Source of the DNA: Limnomonas spitsbergensis
Taxonomy: Eukaryota; Chlorophyta; Chlorophyceae; Chlamydomonadales
Direction: 5' to 3'
DNA length: 64,000 nucleotides
Assembly: GCA_037349105.1 (NCBI GenBank)
Contig: JAYJMM010000099.1
Location: 3,077,501-3,141,500 of the forward strand
In this document: positions 24,901-33,900 of the stretch, in pieces
How positions within the stretch are numbered: the stretch's first letter is position 1
How the letters are laid out: every line of letters starts with the position of its first letter
The notes under the pieces: model-generated
The model's input: the letters and a program-made list of their open reading frames with translations, nothing else
Database searches by the model: none
What the model was told of the DNA's origin: nothing
Made by a program: the position numbers and the translations under genes

Positions 24901-27900
24901 CCTACTTCATGATGCTGATGCGGAACATCGTTCCAAAAGGGGGGCAGGCCCTGTTCAAGGCCTACATGCAAGGTCAGTAGGGTGAAAGAGTGTACAGTTC
25001 ATGATTCAGCTACATGTCAGCTAGGTGACAGCTACATGCCAGAAGTAAATCAGCTGCATGCGAGCTACATGCCCGTTACATGCCAGCTACATGCTAGCTA
25101 TATGTCAGTTACATGTCAGCTACAAGTAAGCTGCATGTCATGTATGCTCTCCAGCCCGAGGTCTCAGGCGTTGCCAGCCATGCTGCTTGGGCTGCCAGGC
25201 GGGTCTTTGGTCCCAATCGGGCCTTTAGCAGCCGCAGGGCAGCCTGCCAACAGTGGCCTTAAATCCCAAACAAAACCTAAATCCCTGACCCTAAACCCTA
25301 AGCTATTAAAATTAACTCAGGTTACCATTAATAGATCAAAAACAATATTAGCTGATGATGATGGACACCACAAATAGCTCTGTCTGCTTCTGCTTCTGCT
25401 TCTGCTTCTGCTTCTGCTTCTGCTTCTGCTTCTGCTTCTGCTACTGCTACTGCTTCTGCTTCTGCTTCTGCTTCTGCTTCTGCTTCTGCTTCTGCTTCTG
25501 CTTCTGCTTCTGCTTCTGCTTCTGCTTCTGCTTCTGCTTCTGCTTCTGCTTCTGCTTCTGCTTCTGCTTCTGCTTCTGCTTCTGCTTCTGCTTCTGCTTC
25601 TGCTTCTGCTTCTGCTTCTGCTTCTGCTTCTGCTTCTGCTTCTGCTTCTGCTTCTGCTTCTGCTTCTGCTTCTGCTTCTGCTTCTGCTTCTGCTTCTGCT
25701 TCTGCTTCTGCTTCTGCTTCTGCTTCTGCTTCTGCTTCTGCTTCTGCTTCTGCTTCTGCTTCTGCTTCTGCTTCTGCTTCTGCTTCTGCTTCTGCTTCTG
25801 CTTCTGCTTCTGCTTCTGCTTCTGCTTCTGCTTCTGCTTCTGCTTCTGCTTCTGCTTCTGCTTCTGCTTCTGCTTCTGCTTCTGCTTCTGCTTCTGCTTC
25901 TGCTTCTGCTTCTGCTTCTGCTTCTGCTTCTGCTTCTGCTTCTGCTTCTGCTTCTGCTTCTGCTTCTGCTTCTGCTTCTGCTTCTGCTTCTGCTTCTGCT
26001 TCTGCTTCTGCTTCTGCTTCTGCTTCTGCTTCTGCTTCTGCTTCTGCTTCTGCTTCTGCTTCTGCTTCTGCTTCTGCTTCTGCTTCTGCTTCTGCTTCTG
26101 CTTCTGCTTCTGCTTCTGCTTCTGCTTCTGCTTCTGCTTCTGCTTCTGCTTCTGCTTCTGCTTCTGCTTCTGCTTCTGCTTCTGCTACTCCACGACTGCT
26201 CCTGCTGCTACTGTTGTCGCTCTCGTTGCAGCTGAGCCTTGGGCAAACTGGAGAATGACGCCTCTTCGCAAGAACCCCATCCTCTCCGGCCTGCTGGCTG
26301 CCAGCAAGCTATTGATAGGCGGTAACGCAGCAGCGACAGCAGCAGTACCGTTTGATGGCCCTATGATCAACAACACCAAGTATGGCAACTACCACGCTTT
26401 TCCCCTGCCAGAGGTGAGGGCTGGACAAATCACAACCCTAAATCCTCAACCCTAGACCCTAAACCCTAAACCCTGACCCTACACCCTTAACCCTATACCA
26501 TAAATCCTCAACCTTAACCCTAAACCCTAAATCCTTAACCCTAAATCCTCAACCCTAAACCGTCAACTCTGAAGCCTAAATCATCAACTCCTTACCCCAA
26601 ACCCTAAGCCCTAAATTCCTTTAACCTATGCTCTTAACCTTAAACCCGACCCCCTAAATCTACGCCCTCGGCCGGCAACCCTCCACACTCAACGCTCAAA
26701 CTTAAAACCTGAACATCTGCAATGTGTGTCTGGTAGGTCGTGCCCCGCGCCGCTACTTGGGTGAACCAGTCCGATCTATCGCTTAAGCTGTTGCTGATTT
26801 GAATTTCGAACTTTGAATCGTGTGTCTGACAGGTGGCACCCTGCACAGCTACATGAATCAACTAGTCCAAGCTGTTGCTGCATCTATTGCTGATTCGAAA
26901 TTCAAATGTTGAATTATGTGCCTGGCAGGTCGTGCCCCGCACCGCTACTTGGGTCAACCAGTCCGTGCTGTGGTTGCAGCTGTTGCTGATTCGAAATTCA
27001 AATTTTTGAATTATGTGCCTGGCAGGTCATGCCCCGCACCGCTACTTGGTCCGTGCTGTGGTTGCAGCTTTTGCTGATTCGAAATTCAAATTTTTGAATT
27101 GTGTGTCTGGCAGGTCGTGCCCCGCACGGCTACTTGGGTCAACCAGTCCGAGCTGTGGTTGCAGCCGGCGTTCAAGTTCTTGCAGGACCGCGTCCAGATC
27201 AGGTCAGGGCTGTTTAGCTAGTCTGAGGGGCTGAGCCCGATATATAGCAACGTTGAAAGGTTTATATTGAAAAGTAATCATTGTTTTGGGGCTGGACAGT
27301 TGTGAGGCGATGACTGCTGAAGCTGAAAGATGGGCTGAACCTAATGAAGCAGATGAAGGAGGGGCTGACGCCGTTAATGCTGGAGCTGCGGGAAGTGCTG
27401 AGGCTGCCGGCATGATGGCAGCACCTTTCCTTTGAGCCTAATTTCAGACTAAATCCTTGTCTCTGAACCCTGGACCCTGGAATACAGGCATGGTGCACAT
27501 TTGCTCAAAGCATCGTTTTTACTTTCATCTCAAACTCCGAACCCTCTCCTCCAAACCCTTTTCTACCAACCCAAAACCCTGTATTTTGAAACCCCCATGT
27601 ATAGAGGCAGCTCCATGGTTTTAAACGGAAATCCTATCCCTAAACCCTAAACACGTATCCCTTAACCCTCAAACATTATCCCTAGACCCTGAACACGTAA
27701 CCCAGGGTGCATGATGAAGTCAGGGTCCAGACAAGAGAGCTGCCACCGACTGAACCCAGAAACGGAGGCAGCGCCCTTGCCTGGAGCCTGGTCCTGAAGT
27801 GTCACAGGGCTTCAAGGACCAGGCTCCAGGGAGGGCCAGGCTCCCCTGGCCCTGGGCCTGGGTCAGGAGCCTGGAGCCTGGACGCCTGGAGCCTGGTCCA

Positions 27901-30900
27901 CAAGTGTCACGCGGCACTGAGCCCTGATCCTTAAGTGTCACACAGCCCTAAACCCTGATCCTTAAAATCTCGAGCCCTGAACTTGGACCCTTAACCTGGT
28001 ACAGTGTCATTGCTCTTGTCTGGAGCCTGGTGTCAGATTAAACCCTCAAACCTCCGCTCTAAATCTTTTTACTCAACCCTCAACCCTACACCCTGGACCC
28101 GGGTGCAGTGGCAGCGCTCTTGCCTGGAGTTTGTTTCTAGTCCATTAAGCCTTAACCCTTAACCCCTAACTCCTAAACCCTGAACCCTTAGCCCCTTACC
28201 ACTAAACCTGAACCCAGGTACGGTGGCAGCGCTCTCGCCTGGAGCCTGGTGTCCGAATCCTTCCTGACCTCGCTCGGTGTCGATTGGGGCGTCGGCTGCG
28301 TGACACGCAAGATAGATCTTTGCAACGGAGACAACAGGGACGCGTCCTACCTATCCAGCTACCCGCTCGTGGAGCTTGGCAAGGCCAGCAAGGTGGGGCA
28401 GAAGTTCGGGATGTATTGCTGGGTTGTAGTACTGACTGCTGGGTCTGTACTGCTGCGTTCGCCAATATTCTGCAACGGGGACAACAGGGATGCCTTGTAC
28501 ATGTCCAGCTACCTTCCAGTGGAGCTTGGAAAGACCAGCAAGGTGGGATGTACTGCTGGTATGGCATGTACTGCTGGGGTGTACTGCTGGGGTATACTGT
28601 TGGTGGGGTGCACTGTACTGCATATTAAGCTACTCCTTGTGGGATTTTGGCAAGGCCAGCCAGATAGGATGTACCGCTGGTACGCGATGCACCGCTATGG
28701 TGTACTGCTGGGGTGTACTGTTGGTAAGGTGCACTGTCCTGCAGGTACAGCTACTCCTTGGAGAAGCTAGGCAAGGTCAGCCAGGTGGGATGTACCATGG
28801 CAATGTAGCTGAATCATGCTAAACAAGCCCCGCCCTGCACCTCTCCTCCTCTGCCTAGGTGTCCTGGGTGCTGGGGGTCAATCACGTGGCGACAGGCATG
28901 GCCACCTACGCCAACATCGCCCTCATGGATCCGATACAGAGGATAGGCCTGCTGGTGAGTACTGCTCCATTGTTGCAGGGTAAAGGGTGTAGGGCTTCAG
29001 CTACCATTCAGCTACTTAACAGGCATGGTCACTTGCACCAATGCCGCCTTCATGGATCCGATACAGAGGATAGGCCTGTTGGTGGGTGCCGCTCATTTTC
29101 AGGACACAGGGATCACTGCTGGGATAGGATCGTAGGACGGTGGGTTTTGGTAAAAAGCCTGAACCCTCAAACCCTAAATATCATAACCCTAGCCCTCAAA
29201 CCCTCCACCGCTCACCCCTCAAACCTTAAACCCTCAAACCTCCAAACCTTGACCTTCAAAACCTTAGTATTTGAACCAAGTGCATTTGTCGGCTCTGAGC
29301 TTGCGAAAAAGTGTCGCAGGCTGGATGCCTTGTTTTTTAATTGAAACCCTTGATTCAAGCCTTTGACTCAAACCCCGAGCTCAAACCCTTGATTCATTAA
29401 CCCTGAATTCCTAAAACGAACACATTTTAACCTTTAACCCTGAACCCTATAAAAATGCACAGGGTTTTGAAGTGTTTGAGCTTGGAAGTGCGGCTGCCTT
29501 CATGCATACTTTCGAACTTAATCCCTGAAAAAGCCTAAACCCTACGAAATTCTAAACAAAAAGCCCTGAACCCTTAACCTCCAACCACACACTTGCATTT
29601 GAGGCCTCTATAACTTTGCGGGGAATGCTGCTGACTTGATGGGCATCCTTCTAATTCCTGAACCTTTGGTTCAAACCCTGAACCCTTGGTTCAAACCCTG
29701 AACCCTAGCCCCTTAAACCATGCACAGGCCTTTGAAGACTCTGAGCTGTCGGGAAGTGCTGATGAATTTATGGCAGGCGGACCTTATGAGGCGATGACCC
29801 CCTTTCTGTTTGCCGTGAGGTTCGCCCGGAACTGCACAGGTGAGTGCGTGCTACACCCCAAACTCCAAACCCCAAACTCCAAACCCGGAACTGCAAAGGC
29901 GAGTGCGGTGCGCTGATATCATCGACGGCTGAAATGTGTGCGCGGTGCGCTCGGGTCTTTGTTTTATCCACATCTTGATTTTTTTTTCACCATGGTCTAT
30001 CTTAACTAGAAATGCGTAGCTCGATTTTCTTGTGACGGTTCCGTGCCAAAAATGCCCGGGACTGCACGACGGGTGAGCGCGGCGCAAGACGGTGACTGAC
30101 ACCACCGCACAACCAACACCACCACCAATCAGCACCATCACCACCACCAACCATCACCACCATCACCAACAACAACAACACAATATCGTTCCTGTGGTTA
30201 AGAAAATAAACGCCTGGGCAATTTATTTCAATGGAAATGACTGCATGGTGTTCTGGAAAGAAATGTACTTTCCAGGACTGTTTTTGGCTGCCATTTCAAA
30301 ATGAATGCATAAATAATACGCCCTGATACGGAGATTGAGCCGTAGCACTCCCAATCCCAAAATTATTGGCCATGTGTCCTGTCAAGCATGTGGACTCTTC
30401 AGTGAGCACAGGGATGAAAGAGTGAAAGTCTGAAAGACTGAAACAGTAAAACAGTAAAGCGTCAACGTAGTACTTGCCTGCATGATGTTCCCACTGCCCT
30501 CCGCTTTGTCTATCATTATCAACAATTCTAGCATTATTCAGCTACACTTCAGCTACCTCCCAGCCTAAACTGGAGGGATCATGTTGAAGCGAGGTGACTG
30601 CTGCTCCGACCACCGGCCGTATGTCTCTCAAAGTTTGGTTCCAATTGGATTAACCAAATTTAATCACCACCTGCTTAACCCGCTAAACTCTAAACCACTA
30701 CCTGATTGTTTGGCTTGGCCAGCCCTGCACAGGCAGACCTGACCACAACGGGTCATTACCTACACCCCAGATCCTCTACCCTGAATCCCAGCTGCGGTAC
30801 AGTTCGCAAGGAGCCTGCCCTCGAAGATGCTCCAGACATGTCAGGCTGCTCAAACCCTGGACCCTGGATCCTAGACCCTGCTCCAGGCATGCCAGGCTGC

Positions 30901-33900
30901 TCGAACCCTGGACCCTGAATCCTAAACCCTGCTCCAGACATGCCAGGCTGCTCGAAACCTGGACCCTGAATCCTAGACCCTGCTCCAGACATGTCAGGCT
31001 GCTCAAACCCTGGACCCTGAATCCTAAACCCTGCTCCAGGCATGCCAGGCTGCTCGAACCCTGGACCCTGAATCCTAGACCCTGCTCCAGGCATGTCAGG
31101 CTGCTCAAACCCTGGACCCTGAATCCTAGACCCTGCTCCAGACATGTCAGGCTGCTCAAACCCTGGACCCTGAATCCTAAACCTTTCATACAAGCAGCTC
31201 CATCCCCGTGCACCCATGCCTCTCAGGCCGTGCCCAAAAATCACCATCACCTTCGAAAAACAAAACCCTGACCCTGCACTCTTAATCAAACGCTCACCCT
31301 GAACCTGTTCGCTGCATCAAATACAAACCCTGAACCCTACATCCAGCATTAAGGCAGCCTCCTGCGCCCCGTCCTCTCACACTTATCAGGCCCGTGCCCA
31401 CAAACCACTGTCCATTTTTGAAAAACGAAACCCTGACCCTATACTCTGCATCAAATACGAACCGTTGACCCTAGATCCAGCATGCAAGCGGCCCCCTGTG
31501 CCCCTGGCCCCCAGGCCTTTTAGGCCTGTGCCAGGAACCACATACAGCTTCCGAACATCGAAACCGTAATTGTGCCTTGTGTACGCGCTGAATCCCGTAA
31601 CCAAATCAGACCCCCCTCCCCCCTCCCCCACTTGCTCCCAGGCCTGTGGAGCTGTGCCAGAAACCAGATACAGCTTTCGAAAATCATAGCCCTAACCCGA
31701 AAACCATAGCCCTAACCCTGTTTGGTACGCGCTGAACCCCACATCAAAATCAGTCCCTGGACCTCACACACCCAGCATTCAAGCCCCCCCCCCCCTTTCT
31801 CCCCCTCACTCCCAGGCCTCTCGTACTGCAAGACCGTCCCCACACAGGGGCCCCGGAGCCTGCCCTCGGCTCGGCCGGCCCTGATCATGATGCGGGCTTA
31901 CGTCAACCCAGCCACTGGCGTGGGAGCTGACACGACCAACATGGTGCATTTCAGGTGTGAATGCTTCAGTTCAGGTGTGAATGCTCCAGTTCAGGTGTGA
32001 ATGGTGCATTTTGGGGGGCATTTTGGTTGTGAATGTTGCACTTCAGGTGTGAATGGTTCAGTTCAGGTGTGATGGTGCACTTCAGGTGTGATGGTGCACT
32101 TCAGGTGTGAATGGCAATCCTAAGGCAATCCTTAACCCTTCAACAATATGAAAAGCAGGGGGGCCAATTCAACCCACAACTCGTGTTTATCAGGGGGGTC
32201 AATTCAACCCACAACTCGTGTTTATCAGGGGGGCCAATTCAACCCACAACTCGTGTTTATCAGGGGGGCCAATTCAACCCACAACTCGTGTTTATCAGGG
32301 GGGTCAATTCAACCCACAACTCGTGTTTATCAGGGGGGTCAATTCAACCCACAACTCGTGTTTATCAGGGGGGTCAATTCAACCCACAACTCGCGTCTAT
32401 CAGGGGGGTCAATCCAACCCACAACTCGTGTTTATCAGGGGGGTCAATTCAACCCACAACTCGTGTTTATCAGGGGGGTCAATTCAACCCACAACTCGCG
32501 TTTATCAGGGGGGTCAATTCAACCCACAACTCGTGTTTATCAGGGGGGTCAATTCAACCCACAACTCGCGTTTATCAGGGGGGCCGATTCAACTCACAAC
32601 TAGTGTTAATCAGGGGGGTCAATTCAACCCACAACTCGTGTTTATCAGGGGGGTCAATTCAACCCACAACTCGCGTTTATCAGGGGGGTCAATTCAACCC
32701 ACAACTCGTGTTTATCAGGGGGGTCAATTCAACCCACAACTCGTGTTTATCAGGGGGGCCAATTCAACCCACAACTCGTGTTTATCAGGGGGGTCAATTC
32801 AACCCACAACTCGTGCTTATCAGGGGGGTCAATTCAACCCACAACTCGTGTTTATCAGGGGGGTCAATTCGACCCACAACTCGCGTTTATCAGGGGGGTC
32901 AATTCAACCCACAACTCGTGTTTATCAGGGGGGTCAATTCAACCCACAACTCGTGTTTATCAGGGGGGTCAATTCAACCCACAACTCGTGTTTATCAGGG
33001 GGGTCAATTCAACCCACAACTCGTGTTTATCAGGGGGGTCAATTCAACCCACAACTCGTGTTTATCAGGGGGGTCAATTCAACCCACAACTCGTGTTTAT
33101 CAGGGGGGCCAATTCAACCCACAACTCGTGTTTATCAGGGGGGTCAATTCAACCCACAACTCGTGTTTATCAGGGGGGTCAATTCAACCCACAACTCGTG
33201 TTTATCAGGGGGGTCAATTCAACCCACAACTCGTGTTTATCAGGGGGGCCAATTCAACCCACAACTCGTGTTTATCAGGGGGGCCAATTCAACCCACAAC
33301 TCGCGTTTATCAGGGGGGTCAATTCAACCTCATCTATTTCAGCGTGTACAAGTAGCATTTACAATATATACAAAAATAGGAAAGTTCCATTTTTATGTTT
33401 TTGTATTGGAAAGCTTCCGAACAAGCAGGCAGTCGCAAGATTTAGCTCCAAGGCTTCCATTCACTGCGCCTCACTAAAACTCTTTCCATTCCGCAGGACC
33501 GTTACGGTGACTCCCGCCGCTGAGGCAGGCCCATGGGACACAATGGCGAGAACCGACCCTTCCTCTATCACCAACAACAGCTGCGCCAAACACCTGTCCA
33601 GTGCCACGCTCTGTTCCCCCACCGGAGTTCAGGTGAGGCAACCACAACCCTCAACCCTTAAACCCAAACCCTAACCATGAATCAAGCACCTGTCCAGCGC
33701 CACGCTCTATTCCCCCACCCGGAGTTCAGGTAGGGTTTAAGCTATAGGGTTTAACTGTTCAGGGCGAGCTCGACCCTCAACAGTTTAACCCTCAACCCTA
33801 ACCATGGATTGGACACCTGTCTAATACCACTCTTTTTTTCACCACAGGAGTTCAGGTGAAGCGACCTGGCACTTACACTTTCAAACCTATAACCTTTGAC

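Noticed and set aside
25355..26455. 366-codon open frame of alternating Phe-Cys
   Set aside because: It is a translation of the (CTTCTG)n array in an intron. Only the last part overlaps a real exon (26232-26413).
26715..27113. CRISPR-like regular repeats
   Set aside because: Eukaryotic intron context, and the repeats are degenerate copies of an exon edge without unique spacers. The same applies to the other regular arrays.
32111..33477. Three overlapping open frames of 298-419 codons
   Set aside because: They arise from a 35-bp minisatellite without stops. All give the same cyclic peptide.
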